Shown here piece by piece: positions 9,953 to 23,500 of a stretch of DNA of 64,000 nt; position 1 is the stretch's first letter; every line of letters starts with the position of its first letter. Position numbers and translations under genes: made by a program. A model generated the notes under the pieces. That model was not told the DNA's origin. It searched no databases and saw only the letters and a program-made list of their open reading frames with translations. This stretch comes from Agelas oroides (taxonomy: Eukaryota > Porifera > Demospongiae > Agelasida > Agelasidae), in the NCBI GenBank assembly GCA_949130485.1, contig OX422193.1, positions 4,756,871 to 4,820,870 of the forward strand. Reading direction: 5' to 3'.

Positions 9953-12270
9953 CCTCCACAGTGGTGAAAACTGCTTTGTCGATCTTTCCTGGCACTTAAA
10001 CATGGCTGCACGGCGGTTAAAACATCCATTTTAGACCTTTACCTCACATCAACAGGCTTGCACAAGTTTCACAGGGCCTCCACAGTGGTTAAAACTGCAT
10101 TCTAGATTTTTCTTCGCACTTAAATAGGCCTACAAGTGCTTCACAGCACCTTCTCGGCGGTTGAAACGGCTAAACAGGGTTGCACGAGCTTTACAGTGCT
10201 TCCACCGTAGTGAAAACTGTTTTCTCGATCTTTCCTGGCACTTAAACAGTACTGCACGTGCTTCACAACTCCTCCTCGGTGGTTAAAACGGTTTTATCAG
10301 GCATTTCCCGCATATCAACAGGCTTGCAAGAGCTTGAAAGGGCCTCAACAGTGGTTAAAACCGCTTTCTAGATCTTTCCTTGCACTTAAACATGCCTGAA
10401 CGTGCTTCAGAGCACCTATTCGGGGTTTAAAACGGCTTTATCAGGTCTTTCCAGCACATAAACAGGCTTGCACGAGTTTCACAGGGCCTCCACAGTGGTT
10501 AAAACCGCTTTTTAGATCTTTCCTGGCACTTAAACATGCCTGCACGTGCTGCATGGCACTTCTTCGGCGTTTAAAACCGGTTTTTCAGACCTTTCCCGCA
10601 TTTAAACAGGCTAGCACTAGCCTCACAAGACATCCACAGATGTGAAAACTGCTTTCTCTAGATTTCTTGGCACTTAAACAGACCTGCACGTGCTTCACAG
10701 CACCTTCTAAGCGGTTAAAACCGCTTTATCAGGTCTTTACCGCACATAAACAGGCTTGCACGAGCTTTACAGGGCCTCCACAGTGGTTAGAACTGCCTTC
10801 TAGTTCTTTCCTGGTACTTAAACAGGCCTGCACGTGCTTCACAGCAACTCCACGGCAGATAAAACGGGTCTTTTCCGCACATAAACAGGGTTACACGAGC
10901 TTCACAGGACCTCCACAGTGGTGAAAACTGCCCTCTAGATCTTTCCTGAGACTTAAAGAGGCTTGCAGGAGCTTCACAGGACCTCTACTGTGGTTGAAAC
11001 GGCTTTGTCAAGTCTTTCCCGCACATCAACAGGCTTGCACAAGCTTCACAGGGCCTCAACAGTGGTTAAAACTGCTTTCTAGATCATTCCTGGCACTTAA
11101 GCAGGACTGCACGTGCTTTATAGCAAAGTCACGGTAGTCAAAGCAGCCTTTTCAGACATTTCCCGCATTTAAACAGGTGTGCACGAGCCTCACAGGACCT
11201 CCACAGTGGTGAAAACTGCCCTCTACATCTTTCCTGAGACTTAAACAGGCTTGAAGGAGCTTCACAGGACCTCTACTGTGGTTGCAACGGCTTTGTCAGG
11301 TCTTTCCCGCATTTAAACGGGCTTGCACGAGCCTCACAGGGCCTCAACAGTGGTTAAAACTGCTTTCTAGATCTTTCCTGGCACTTAAACAGGCATGCAC
11401 CTGCTTCACAGCACCTCCTCGGCAGTTAAAACGGCTTTATCAGATCTTTCCCGCTCATAAACAGGCTTGCACGAGCTTCACAGTGCCTCCACAGTGGTGA
11501 AAACTGCTTTGTCGATCTTTCCTGGCACTTAAACATGCCTGCACGGAGGTTAAAACAGCTATTTTAGACCTTTACCTCACATCAACAGGCTTGCACATGT
11601 TTCACAGGGCCTCCACAGTGGTTAAAACTGCTTTCTCGATTTTTCTTCGCACTTAAATAGGCCTACAAGTTCTTCACAGCACCTCCTCGGCGGTTGAAAC
11701 GGCTAAACAGGGTTGCACGAGCTTTACAGTGATTCCTAAGTAGTGAAAACAGTTTTCTCGATCTTTCCTGGCACTTAAACATGCCTGCACGTGCTTCACA
11801 ACTCCTCCTCGGCGGTTAAAACGGCTTTATCAGGCATTTCTCGCATTTAAACAGGCTAACACGAGCCTCACAAGACCTCCACAAATGTGAAAACTGCTTT
11901 CTCTAGATTTCTTGGCACTTAAACAGGCCTGCGCGTGCTTCACAGCACCTGCACGGCGGTTAAAACGGGTTTATCAGGTCTTTACCGCGCATCAACAGGC
12001 TTGAACAAGCTTCACAGGCCTTCCACAGTAGTTATAACTGCTTTCAAGATCTTTCCTGACACTTAAAAAGGCCTGCACGTGCTTCCCAGTAACTCGTCGG
12101 CCGTTAAAACGGCTTTATCAGGCATTTCCCGCATATGAACAGGCTTGCAAGAATTTCACAGGGCCTCAACAGTGGTTAAAACTGCTTTCTAGATCTTTCC
12201 TGGCACTTAAACATGACTGAACGTGCTTCAGAGCACCTATTGAGGGGTTAAAACGGCTTTATCAGGTCTT

Positions 12271-15200
12271 TCCCGCACATAAACAGGGCTGCATGAGCTC
12301 CACAGTGCTTCCATAGTAATGAAAACAGCTTTCTTGGTCTTTCCTGGCACTTTAACATGCCTGCATGTACTTCATAACACCTGCAAGGCGGTTAAAACAG
12401 CCTTTTCAGACCTTTCCCGCATTTAAACAGGCTTGCACGAGCATCACAGGACCTCCACCGTGGTGAAAACTGAGCTCTACATCATTCCTGAGACTTAAAG
12501 AAGCTTGCAGGAGCTTCAAAGGACACCCACAGTGGTGAAAACTGCTTTCTCTAGATTTCCTGGCATGTTAACTGGGCTACACGTGCTTCACAACACCTCC
12601 TCGGCAGTTAAATCGGCTTGATCAGCTCTATCCCGCTCTCAGCAGGCTTGCACGAGCTTCACAGTGCCTCCACAGTGGTTAAAACTGCTTTCTAGATCTT
12701 TCTTGGCACTGAAACAGGCTTGCTCGTGCTTCACAGCACCTCCTCGGCGGTTAATACGGCTATATCAGGTCTTTTCCGGACATACACAGGCTTGCACGAG
12801 CTTCACAGGACTTTCACAGTGGTGAAAATTGCTTTCCACGCATTTAAACAGGCCTGCACGTGCTTCATAGCACCAGTACGGCAGTCGATCAGCCTTTTCA
12901 GACATTTCCCGCATTTAAACAGGTGTGCACGAGCCTCACAGGTCATCTCGGGAAAAAAACCCGGATTGTCAAAACGGCGGTCAAAACGGCTAAACAGGGT
13001 TGCACGAGCTTTACAGTGCTTCCACAGTGGTTAAAACTGCTTTCTAGATCTTTCCTGGCACGTAAACAGGCCTGCACGTGCTTAACCGCACCTCCACGGC
13101 GGTTAAAACGGCTTTATCAGGTCTTTCCCGCACATAAACAGGGTTACACGAGCTTCACAGGAACTCCACAGTGGTGAAAACTGCTTTGTCGATCTTTCCT
13201 TGCACTTAAACATGCACGTACTTCATAGCACCTGCACGGCGGTTCAAACAGCCTTTTCAGACCTTTCCCGCATTTAAACAGGCTTGCACAAGCCTCACAG
13301 TACCTCCACAGTGGTTAAAACGGCTTTCTAGATCTTTCCTGGCACTTAAAAAGGCCTGAACGTGCTTCACAGCAACTCCTCGTAGGTGCAAACGGCTTTC
13401 TCAGGTCTTTTCCGAACATGCACAGAAATTAAAACCGCATTGTCAGACTTTTCACGCTCATAAACATAGTCACACGAGCTTCACAGGACCTCCACAGTGG
13501 TAAAAACTAATTTCTCTAGATTTCCTGGTACTTAAACTGGGCTGCACGTGCTTCACTGCAACTCCTCGGAAGTTAAACGGCTTGATCAGGTGTTTCCCGC
13601 ATTTAAACAGGCTTGTACGAGCCTCACAGGACCTCCACAGCGGTGAAAAGAGCCCTCTAGATCTTTGCTGAGACTTAAAGAGGCTTGCAGGAGCTTCACA
13701 GGACCTCTAGTGTGGTTGAAATGGCTTTGTCAGGTCTTTCCTGCACATCAACAGGCTTGCACAAGCTTCACAGGGCCTCCACAGTGGTTAAAACTGCTTT
13801 CTACACATTTTCCGCGCTTTTAAGATCTTTCCTGGCACTTAAACATGCCTGCACGTGCTGCATGGCACTTCTTCGGCGGTTAAAACCGGTTTTTCAGACC
13901 TTTCCCGCATTTAAAGAGGCTAGCACGAGCCTCACAAGACCTCCACAGATGTGAAACCTGCTTTCTCTAGATTTCTTGGCACTTAAACAGGCCTGCACGT
14001 GCTTCACAGCACCTTCTCGGCGGTTAAAACGGCTTTATCAGGCCTTTACCGCACATAAACAGGCTTGCACGAGCTTCACAGGACCTCCACAGTGGTGAAA
14101 ACTGCCCTCTACATCTTTGCTGAGACCTAAAGTGGCTTGCAGGAGCTTCACAGGAACTCTACTGTGGTTGAAACTGCTTTGTCAGGTCATTCACGCACAT
14201 CAACAGGCTTGAACAAGCTTCACAGGGTCTCGAAAGTAGTTAAAACTGCTTTCTAGATCTTTCCTGACACTTAAAAAGGCCTGCACGTGCTTCACAGCAC
14301 CTCCTTGGCCGTTGAAACGGGTTTATCAGGCATTTCCCGCAGATCAAAAGGCTTGCAAGAGCTTAACAGGGGCTAAACGGTGGTTAAAACTGTTTTCTAG
14401 ATCTTTCCTGGCACTTAAACATGCCTGGATGTGGTTCAGAGCACCAATTCGAGGGTTAAATACGGCTTGATCAGGTCTTTCCCGCGCTCAACAGGCTTGC
14501 ACGAGCTTCACAGGGCATCCACAGTAGTTAAAACTGCTTTTTAGATCATTCCTGGCACTTAAACATGCCTGCACGTGCTGCATCGCACTTCTTGGGCGGT
14601 TAAAACGGCTTTATCAGGTCTTTTCCGCACATAAACAGGGTTACACGAGCTTCACAGGACCTCCACAGTGGTGAAAACTGCTTTCACTAGATTTCCTGGC
14701 ACGTAAACTGCGCTACACGTGCTTCACAGAACCTCCTCGGCGGTTAAAACGGCTTTTCCAGTTCTTTCCCACACATAAACAAGCTTGCACGAGCTTCATA
14801 GGACATCCACAGGGAAGAAAACAGCTTTCTAGATCTTTCATGGCGCTGAAACACGCTTACTCGTGCTCCACAACACCTCCTCGGAGGTGAAAACGGCTTT
14901 TTCAGGTCTTTTCCGCACATGCACAGGCTTGCACGAGCTTCACAGAACTTTCACAGTGGTGAAAACTGCTGTCTCGACCTTTCCTCGCACTTAAACAGGC
15001 CTGCATGCGCTTCATGCACCGGCACGGCAGTCAAAATAGCCTTTTAAGACACTTCCCGCATTTGAACAGGTGTGCACGAGCCCCACAGGTCATCTCGGGA
15101 AAAAAAACCCGGATTGTCAGATTTTTCACGCACATAAACAGGGTCACACGAGCTTCACAGGACCTCCACTGTGATGAAAACTAACTTCTCTATAGATTTC

Positions 15201-15650
15201 CTGGCACTTAAACATGGCTGCACGTGCTTCACTGCACCTCCACGGAAGTTAAACGGCTTGATCTGGTGTTTCCCGCATTTAAACAAGCTTGCAAGAGCCT
15301 CACAGGATCTAAACAGTGGTGAAAACTGCCATCTAGGTCTTTCCTGAGACTTAAAGAGGCTTGAAGGAGCTTCACAGGACCTCTACTGTGGTTGAAACGG
15401 ATTTGTCAGGCCTTTCCGCACATCAACAGGCTTGCACAAGCTTCACAGGGCCTCAACAGTGGTTAAAACTGCTTTCTAGATCTTTCATGGCACTTAAACA
15501 GGCTTGCACGTGCTTCACAACACCTCCTCGGCGGTTAAAACGGCTTTATCAGGTCTTTCCCGCTCATAAACAGCCTTGCACGATCTTCACAGGGCCTCCA
15601 CAGTGGTTAAAACTGCTTTCTGTAGGATTCCTGGCTCTTGAACAGGGCTG
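12271..15650 (+). repeat. Heterogeneous transition zone of single dimers
   Basis: The monomers here are more varied, and I found few long duplicated runs. This zone holds the leftmost copies of several variants that become common to the right: CTCGGGAAAAAAACCCGG (12948-12964 and a related copy at 15095-15112), GAAATTAAAACCGCATTGTC (near 13430), ATGAAAACAGCTTTCTTGG (near 12320) and CACAGGGAAGAAAACAGC (near 14810). Near 12980 a monomer with the 22-bp deletion reads CAAAACGGCTAAACAGGG. The zone may represent older seed sequences for the blocks on the right, or it may simply be diverged. No gene is seen. Confidence 0.75.
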
Positions 15651-17500
15651 CACGTGCTTCACTCGGAAGTTAAACGGCTTGATCAGGTCTTTCCCGCATT
15701 TAAACAGGCTTGGACGAGCTTCATAGGTTGGTTAAAACTGCTTTCTAGATGTTTCCTGGCACTGAAACCGGCTTGTTCGTGCTTCACAGCACCTCCTCGG
15801 CGGTTAAAACGGCTATGTCAGGTCTTTTCCGGACATACACAGGCTTGCACGAGCTTCACAGGACTTTCACAGTGGTGAAAACTGCTTTCCTCGCACTTAA
15901 ACAGGCCTGCACGTGCTCCATAGCACCGACACGGCAGTCAATCAGCCTTTTCAGACATTTCCCGCATTTAAACAGATGTGCACGAGCCTCACAGGTCATC
16001 TCGGGAATAAAATCCCGGATTGTCAGATTTTTCACGCACATAAACAGGGTCACACGAGCTTCACAAGACCTCTACAGTGGTGAAAACTAATTTCTCTAGA
16101 TTTCCTGGCACTTAAACAGTGCTGCACGTGCTTCACTCGGAAGTTAAACAGTGGTGAAAACTGCTTTGTCGATAATTCCTGGCACTTAAACATGCCTGCA
16201 CGTGCTTCATAGCACCTGCAAGGCGGTTAAAACAGCCTTTTCAGACCTTTCCCGCATTTAAACAGGCTTGCACGAGCATCACAGAACCTCCACAGCGGTG
16301 AAAACTGCCCTCTACATCTTTCCTGAGACCTAAAGAGGCTTGCAGGAGCTTCACAGTACCTCTACTTTGGTTGAAACGGCTTTGTCAGGTCTTTCCCCCA
16401 CATCAACAGGCTTGCACAAGCTTCACAGGGCCTCAACAGTGGTGAAAACTTCCCTCTACATCTTTCCTGAGACCTAAAGATACTTGCAGGAGCTTCACAG
16501 TACCTCTACTGTGGTTGAAACGGCTTTGTCAGGTCTTTCCCCCACATCAACAGGCTTGCACAAGCTTCACAGGGCCTCAACAGTGGTTAAGACTGCCCTC
16601 TACATCTTTCCTGAGACTTAAAGAGGCTTGCAGGAGTTTCAAAGGACAACCACAGTGGTGGAAACTGCTTTCTCTAGATTTCCTGGAACTTAAACTGGGC
16701 TACACGTGCTTCATAGCACATCCTCGGCAGTTAAAACGGCTTGATGAGGTCTTTTCCGCACTCAACAGGCTTGCACGAGCTTCACAGGTCCTCCACAGTG
16801 GGTTAAACTGCTTTCTAGATCTTTCTTGGCACTTAAATCGGTCTGCAATTGCTTCACAACACCTCCTCGGCGATTAAAACGATTAAACAGGGTTGCACGA
16901 GCTTTACAGTGCTTCCACAATAGTGAAAACTGCTTTCTCTATCATTCCTGGCGCTGCGCGTGCTTCACAATTCCTCCTTGGCGGTTAAAACGGCTTTATC
17001 AGGTCTTTCTCGCACATAAACAGGCTTGCACGAGCTTCACAGTGCCTCCACAGTGGTGAAAACTGCTTTGTCGATCTTTTCTGGCACCTAAACGTGCCTG
17101 CACGTACTTCATAGCACCTGCACGGCGGTTAAAACTGCCTTTTGAGACCTTTCCCGCATGTAAACAGGCTTGCACGAGCATCACAGGACCTCCATAGTGG
17201 TGAAAGCTGCCCTCTAGATCTTTCCTGAGACTTAAAGAGGCTTGCAGGAGATCCACAGGACTCCTACTGTGGTTGAAACAGCTTTGTCAGGTCTTTCCCG
17301 CACATCAACAGGCTTGCACGAGCTTTACAGGGCCTCCACAGAGGTTAAAACTGCTTTCTAGATCTTTCCTGGCAATTGAACATGCCTGCACGTACGTCAT
17401 AGCACCTTCACGGCAGTCAAAACAGCCTTTTCAGACATTTCCCGCATTTAAACCGGTGTGCATGAGCCTCACAGGACCTCCACAGTGGTGAAAACTGCTC
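15650..17500 (+). repeat. 1.8-kb segment, left copy of a tandem pair
   Basis: This copy pairs with about 17820-19665. Offsets are 2169 at the start, about 2321 around 15880-16080 and 2178 from 16515 onward. The changes of about +150 and -143 bp correspond to one extra dimer in the right copy (about 17940-18090) and one in the left copy (about 16370-16510). The left extra dimer is a visible local repeat of the TCTTTCCCCCACATCAACAG unit (near 16392 and 16536). The segment contains block G and a 111-bp truncated dimer. Confidence 0.82.
16002..16017. other. Short hairpin CGGGA-ATAAAA-TCCCG in block G
   Basis: A 5-bp perfect stem with a 6-base loop. Intact copies are at 16002-16017, 18325-18340, 28547-28562, 44543-44558 and 59058-59073. 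Copies near 39604, 43288, 43913, 51172, 54119 and 58437 are broken on one arm without compensating changes on the other. It is a diagnostic sequence mark; a structural role is not supported. Confidence 0.55.
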
Positions 17501-19680
17501 TCTACATCTTTCCTGAGACTTAAACAGGCTTGCAGGAGCTTCACAGGACCTCTACTGTGGTAGGAACGGCTTTGTCAGGTCTTTCCCGCATTTAACGGGC
17601 TTGCACGAGACTCACAGGGCCTCAACAGTGGTTAAAACTGCTTTCTAGATCTTTCCTGGCACTTAAACAGGCCTGCACGTGCCTCACAGCACCTCCTCGG
17701 CGTTTAAAACGGCTTTATCAGGTCTTTCCCGCTCATAAACAGGCTTGCACGATCTTCACAGGGCCTCCACAGTGGTTAAAACTGCTTTCCCTAGGTTTCC
17801 TGGCACTTAAACAGGGCTGCACGTGCTTCACTCGGAAGTTAAACGGCTTGATCAGGTCTTTCCCGCATTTAAACAGGCTTGCACGAGCATCACAGGGCCT
17901 CAAGGGTGGTTAAAACTGCTTTCTAGATCATTCCTGGCACTTAAACAGGCCTGCACGTGCTTGACAGCACCTCCTCGGCGGTTAAAACGGTATTATAATG
18001 GTCTTTCCCGCACATAAACAGGCTTACACGAGCTTCACAGGGCCTCCACAGTGGTTAAAACTGCTTTCTAGATCTTTCCTGGCACTGAAACAGGCTTGCT
18101 CGTGCTTCACAGCACCTCCTCGGCGGTTAAAACGGCTATGTCAGGTCTTTTCCGGACATACACAGGCTTGCACGAGCTTCACAGGACTTTCACAATGGTG
18201 AAAACTGCTTTCCTCGCACTTAAAAAGGCCTGCACGTGCTCCATAGCACCGACACGGCAGTCAATCAGCCTTTTCAGACATTTCCCGCATTTAAACAGGT
18301 GTGCACGAGCCTCACAGGTCATCTCGGGAATAAAATCCCGGATTGTCAGATTTTTCACGCACATAAACAGGATCTCACGAGCTTCACAAGACCTCTACAG
18401 TGGTGAAAACTAATTTCTCTAGATTTCCTGGCACTTAAACAGTGCTGCACGTGCTTCACTCGGAAGTTAAACAGTGGTGAAACTGCTTTGTCGATAATTC
18501 CTGGCACTTAAACATGCCTGCACGTACTTCATAGCACCTGCAAGGCGGTTAAAACAGACTTTTCAGACATTTCCCGCGTTTAAACAGGCTTGCACGAGCA
18601 TCACAGGACCTCCACAGCGGTGAAAACTACCCTCTACATCTTTCCTGAGAGCTAAAGAGATTTGCAGGAGCTTCACAGTACCTCTACTGTGGTTGAAACG
18701 GCTTTGTCAGGTCTTTCCCCCACATCAACAGGCTTGCACAAGCTTCACAGGGCCTCAACAGTGGTTAAAACTGCCCTCTACATCTTTCCTGAGACTTAAA
18801 GAGGCTTGCAGGAGTTTCAAAGGACAACCACAGTGGTGGAAACTGCTTTCTCTAGATTTCCTGGAACTTAAACTGGGCTACACGTGCTTCATAGCACATC
18901 CTCGGCAGTTAAAACGGCTTGATGAGGTCTTTTCCGCACTCAACAGGCTTGCACGAGCTTCACAGGTCCTCCACAGTGGGTTAAACTGCTTTCTAGATCT
19001 TTCTTGGCACTTAAATCGGTCTGCAATTGCTTCAAAGCACCTCCTCGGCGATTAAAACGATTAAACAGGGTTGCACGAGCTTTACAGTGCTTCCACAATA
19101 GTGAAAACTGCTTTCTCGATCATTCATGGCGCTGCGCGTGCTTCACAATTCCTCCTGGGCGGTTAAAACGGCTTTATGAGGTCTTTCACGCACATAAACA
19201 GGCTTGCACGAGCTTCACAGGGCGTCCACAGTGGTGAAAACTGCTTTGTCGATCTTTCCTGGTACTTAAACATGCCTGCACGTACTTCATAGCACCTGCA
19301 CGGCGGTTAAAACAGCCTTTTCAGACCTTTCCCGCATGTAAACAGGCTTGCACGAGTATCACAGGATCTCCACAGTGGTGAAAGCTGCCCTCTAGATCTT
19401 TCCTGAGACTTAAAGAGGCTTGCAGGAGTTCCACAGGACCTCTACTGTGGTTGAAACGGCTTTGTCAGGTCTTTCCCGCACATCAACAGGCTTGCACGAT
19501 CTTTAGAGGGCCTCCACAGAGGTTAAAACTGCTTTCCAGATCTTTCCTGGCAATTGAACATGCCTGCACGTACGTCATAGCACCTTCACGGCGGTTAAAA
19601 CAGCCTTTTCAGACCTTTCCCGCATTTAAACAGGCTCGCACGAGCATAACAGGACCTCCACAGTGATGAAAACTGCCCTC
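17500..19680 (+). repeat. 1.8-kb segment, right copy of a tandem pair
   Basis: After a short lead of ordinary dimers (17500-17820), the region repeats 15650-17490. It carries the extra dimer with AAAACGGTATTATAATGGTC (near 17985), a variant that also marks the 43-44 kb, 51 kb and 58 kb regions. Block G is at about 18060-18460 and the 111-bp dimer at 19040-19150. The stretch 18909-19488 is the close relative of the displaced block at 4011-4590. Confidence 0.82.
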
Positions 19681-20500
19681 TACATCTTTCCTGAGATCTA
19701 AAGTGGCTTACAGGAGCTTCACAGGACCTCTACTGTGGTTGAAACGGCTTTGTCAAGTCTTTCCCGCAGATCAACAGGGTTGCACAGCCTTCACATGGCC
19801 TCCACAATGGTTCGAACTGCTTTCTAGATCTTTCCTGGAACTTAACCACGCCTGCACGTGCTTCACAGCACCTACTCTGCGGTTAAAACTGCTTTATCAG
19901 GTGTTTCCCGCACATAAACAGGGTTACACGAACTTCACAGGACATCCACAGTGGTTAAAACTGCTTTATCTAAATTTCCTGGCACTTAAACAGGCCTGCA
20001 CGTGCTTCACAGAACCTCCTCGGCGGTTAAAACGGCTTTTCCAGGTCTTTCCCGCACATAAACAAGCTTGCACGAGCTTCGTAGGACATCCACAGGGAAG
20101 AAAACTGCTTTCTCGATTTTTCCTGGCACTTAAACAGGCCCGCACGTGCTTCACAGCAACTCCTCGTAGGTGAAAACGGCTTTTTCAAGTCTTTACGCAC
20201 ATGCACAGGCTTGCACGAGCTTCACAGAACTTTCACAGTGGTGAAAACTGCTGACTCGATCTTTCCTCGCACTTAAACAGGTCTGCATGCGCTTCATGCA
20301 CCGGCACGGCAGTCAAAACAGTATTTTCAGACATTTCCCGCATTTAAACAGGTGCGCACGAGCATCACAGGAACTATCGGGAAATTAAAACCGCATTGTC
20401 AGATGTTTCACGCACATAAACAGGGTCACACGAGCTTCACAGGACCTCCACAGTGGTGAAAACTGCTTTCTCTAGATTTCCTGGCACTTAAACAGGGCTG
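19680..20500 (+). repeat. Block F: 0.8-kb segment recurring at 45.77 kb and 60.30 kb
   Basis: Rare linked variants define this block: CCTAAAGTGG-like TCTAAAGTGGCTTACAGG, CCCGCAGATCAACAGGG, GCACAGCCTTCACATGG, ATGGTTCGAACTGC and CTTAACCA(C/T)GCCTGC. The same series occurs at about 45770-46570 and 60300-61090. It ends with CACAGGGAAGAAAACTGC and ATCGGGAAATTAAAACCG units. The nearest relative lies about 26.1 kb away, so homogenisation has acted over long distance or the 45-kb copy derives from a large duplication. Only the last part, from about 24100, has a further partial copy at 24.1-24.7 kb. Confidence 0.82.
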
Positions 20501-23500
20501 CACGTGCTTCACTCGTAAGTTAAACGGCTTGATCTGGTCTTTCCCGCATTTAAACAGGCTTGCACGAGCTTCACAGGATCTCCACAGTGGTTAAAAATGA
20601 TTTCTAGATCTTTCCTGGCACTTAAACAGGCCTGCACGTGCTTCACAGCACCTCCACGGCAGGTAAAACGGCTTTATCATGTCCTTCCCGCACATACACA
20701 GGGTTGCACGAGATCCACAGTGCTTCCACAGTAGTGAAAACTGCTTTCTTGTTCCTTCCTAGCACTTAAACATGCCTGCACGTGCTTCAAAGCACATCCA
20801 TGTCGGGTAAAATGGCTTTATCAGGTCCTTCCCGCACATAAACAGGGTTGCATGAGCTGCACAGTGCTTCCATAGTAGTGAAAAATGCTTTCTTGGTCTT
20901 TCCTGGCACTTAAACATGCCTGCACGTGATGCATAGCACTTCCTCGGCGGTTGAAACCGGTTTTTCAGACTTTTCCCGCATTTACACAGGCTAGCATGTG
21001 GCTCACAAGACCTCCACAGTGGTGAAAACTGCCCTCTACATCTTTCCTGAGATTTAAACAGGCTTGCAGGAGCTTCACGGGACCTCTACTGTGGTAGAAA
21101 CGGCTTTGTCAGGTCTTTCCCGCATTGAAACGGGCTTGCATGAGACTCACAGGGCCTCAACAGTGGTTAAAACTGCTTTCTAGACCTTTCCTGGCACTTA
21201 AACAGGCATGCACCTGCTTCACAGCACCTCCTCGGCGGTTAAATCGGCTTTATCAGGTCTTTCCCGCTCATAAACAGGCTTGCACGATCTTCACAGGGCC
21301 TCCACAGTGGTTAAAACTGCTTTCTCTAGATTTCCTGGCACTTAAACAGGGCTGCATGCACGTGCGTCACTCGGAAGTTAAACGGCTTGATCAGGTCTTT
21401 CCCGCATTTAAACAGGCTTGCACGAGCATCACAGGGCCTCAAGGGTGGTTAAAACTGCTTTCTAGATATTTCCTGGCATTTAAACAGGCCTGCACGTGCT
21501 TCACAGCTCCTCCACGGCAGGTAAAACGGCTTTATCAGCTCCTTCCCGTACATAAACAGGGTTGCACGAGATCCACAGTGCTTCCACATCTGTGAAAACT
21601 GCTTTCTTAGTCCTTCCTAGCACTTAAACAGGCCTGCACGTGCTTCACAGCACCTCCACGGCGGGTAAAAGGGCTTTATCAGGTCCTTCCCGCACATAAA
21701 CAGGGTTGCATGAGCTCCACAGTGCTTCCATAGTAGTGAAAACTGCTTTCTTAGTCTTTCCTGGCATTTAAACATGCCTGTACGTGATGCATAGCACTTC
21801 CTCGGCGGTTGAAACCGGTTTTTGAAACTTTTCCCGTATTTACACAGGCTAGCATGTGGCTCATAAGACCTCCACAGTGGTGAAAACTGCTTTGTCGATA
21901 ATTCCTGGCACTTAAACATGCCTGCACGTACTTCATAGCACCTGCAAGGCGGTTAAAACAGACTTTTCCCGCGTTTAAACAGGCTTGCACGAGCATCACA
22001 GGACCTCCACAGCGGTGAAAACTGCCCTCTACATCTTTCCTGAGAGCTAAAGAGATTTGCAGGAGCTTCACAGTACCTCTACTGTGGTTGAAACGGCTTT
22101 GTCAGGTCTTTCCCCCACATCAACAGGCTTGCACAAGCTTCACAGGGCCTCAACAGTGGTTAAAACTGCCCTCTACATCTTTCCTGAGACTTAAAGAGGC
22201 TTGCAGGAGTTTCAAAGGACAACCACAGTGGTGGAAACTGCTTTATCTAGATTTCCTGGAACTTAAACTGGGCTACACGTGCTTCATAGCACATCCTCGG
22301 CAGTTAAAACGGCTTGATGAGGTCTTTTCCGCACTCAACAGGCTTGCACGAGCTTCACAGGGGCTCCACAGTGGGTAAAACTGCTTTCTAGATCTTTCTT
22401 GGCACTTAAATCGGTCTGCAATTGCTTCACAGCACCTCCTCGGCGATTAAAACGATTAAACAGGGTTGCACGAGCTTTACAGTGCTTCCACAATAGTGAT
22501 AACTGCTTTCTCTATCATTCCTGGCGCTGCGAGTGCTTCACAATTCCTCCTTGGCGGTTAAAACGGATTTATGAGGTCTTTCCAGCACATAAACAGGCTT
22601 GCACGAGCTTCACAGGGCGTCCACAGTGGTGAAAACTGCTTTGTCGATCTTTCCTGGCACTTAAACATGCCTGCACGTACTTCATAGAACCTCCTCGGCG
22701 GTTAAAACGGCTTTTCCAGGTCTTTCCCCAACATAAATAAGCTAGCACGAGGTTCGTAGGACATCCACATGGAAGAAAACTGCTTTCTCGATTTTTCCTG
22801 GCACTTAAACAGGCCTGCACGTGCTTCACAGCAACTCCTCGTAGGTGAAAACGGCTTTATCAGGTCTTTTCGCACATGCACAGGCTTGCACGAGCTTCAC
22901 AGAACTTTCACAGTGGTGAAAACTGCTGACTCGATCTTTCCTCGCACTTAAACAGGTCTGCATGCGCTTCATGCACCGGAACGGAAGTCAAAACAGCCTT
23001 TTCAGACATTTCCCGCATTTAAACAGGTGTGCACAAGCATCACAGGAACTATCGGGAAATTAAAACCGCATTGTCAGATGTTTCACTCACATAAACAGGG
23101 TCACACGAGCTTCACAGGACCTCCACCGTGGTGAAAACTGCCTTCTCTAGATTTCCTGGCACTTAAACAGGGCTGCACGTGCTTCACTCGGAAGTTAAAC
23201 GGCTTGATCAGGTCTTTTCCGCATTTAAACAGGCTTGCACGAGCATCACAGGGCCTCAAGAGTGGTTAAAACTGCTTTCTAGATCATTCCTGGCACTTAA
23301 ACAGGCCTGCACGTGCTTCACAGCACCTCCTCGGCGGTTAAAACGGCATTATCAGGTCTTTCCCGCACATAAACAGGCTTGCACGAGCTTCACAGGGCCT
23401 CCACAGAGGTTAAAAATGCTTTCTAGATCTTTCCTGGCACTTAAACAGGCCTGCACGTGCTTCACAGCACCACCACGGCAGGTAAAACGGCTTTATCAGG

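Larger units (their letters stand above)
8086..12270 (+). repeat. Remaining left array: partners of upstream duplications
   Basis: This stretch consists largely of the partner copies described above: 8090-9943 (of 1110-2955), 9377-10754 (of 1-1378) and 10838-11860 (of 7062-8085). Between 11820 and 11890 a B monomer runs directly into a monomer marked CTAACACGAGCCTC, skipping several units found elsewhere, which suggests a deletion. From 11990 to 12270 the sequence follows the 699-bp family (AGTAGTTATAACTGC, ACTCGTCGGCCGTTAAAACG). No non-satellite sequence is present. Confidence 0.8.

Noticed and set aside
12949..12963. CGGG-A7-CCCG as a special element
   Set aside because: It aligns to the ordinary B-monomer start and to the block G form. 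The A-run is a local variant (7 A here, 8 A at 15100-15107).
16002..16017. CGGGA/TCCCG hairpin as a terminator or RNA element
   Set aside because: The stem is only 5 bp, it lies in a satellite monomer, and at least six copies have one arm broken without a compensating change.
17985..18000. GGTATTATAATGG as a TATA-box promoter
   Set aside because: It is a two-base variant of AAAACGGCTTTATCAGG in one dimer family, with no gene downstream and no other promoter feature.
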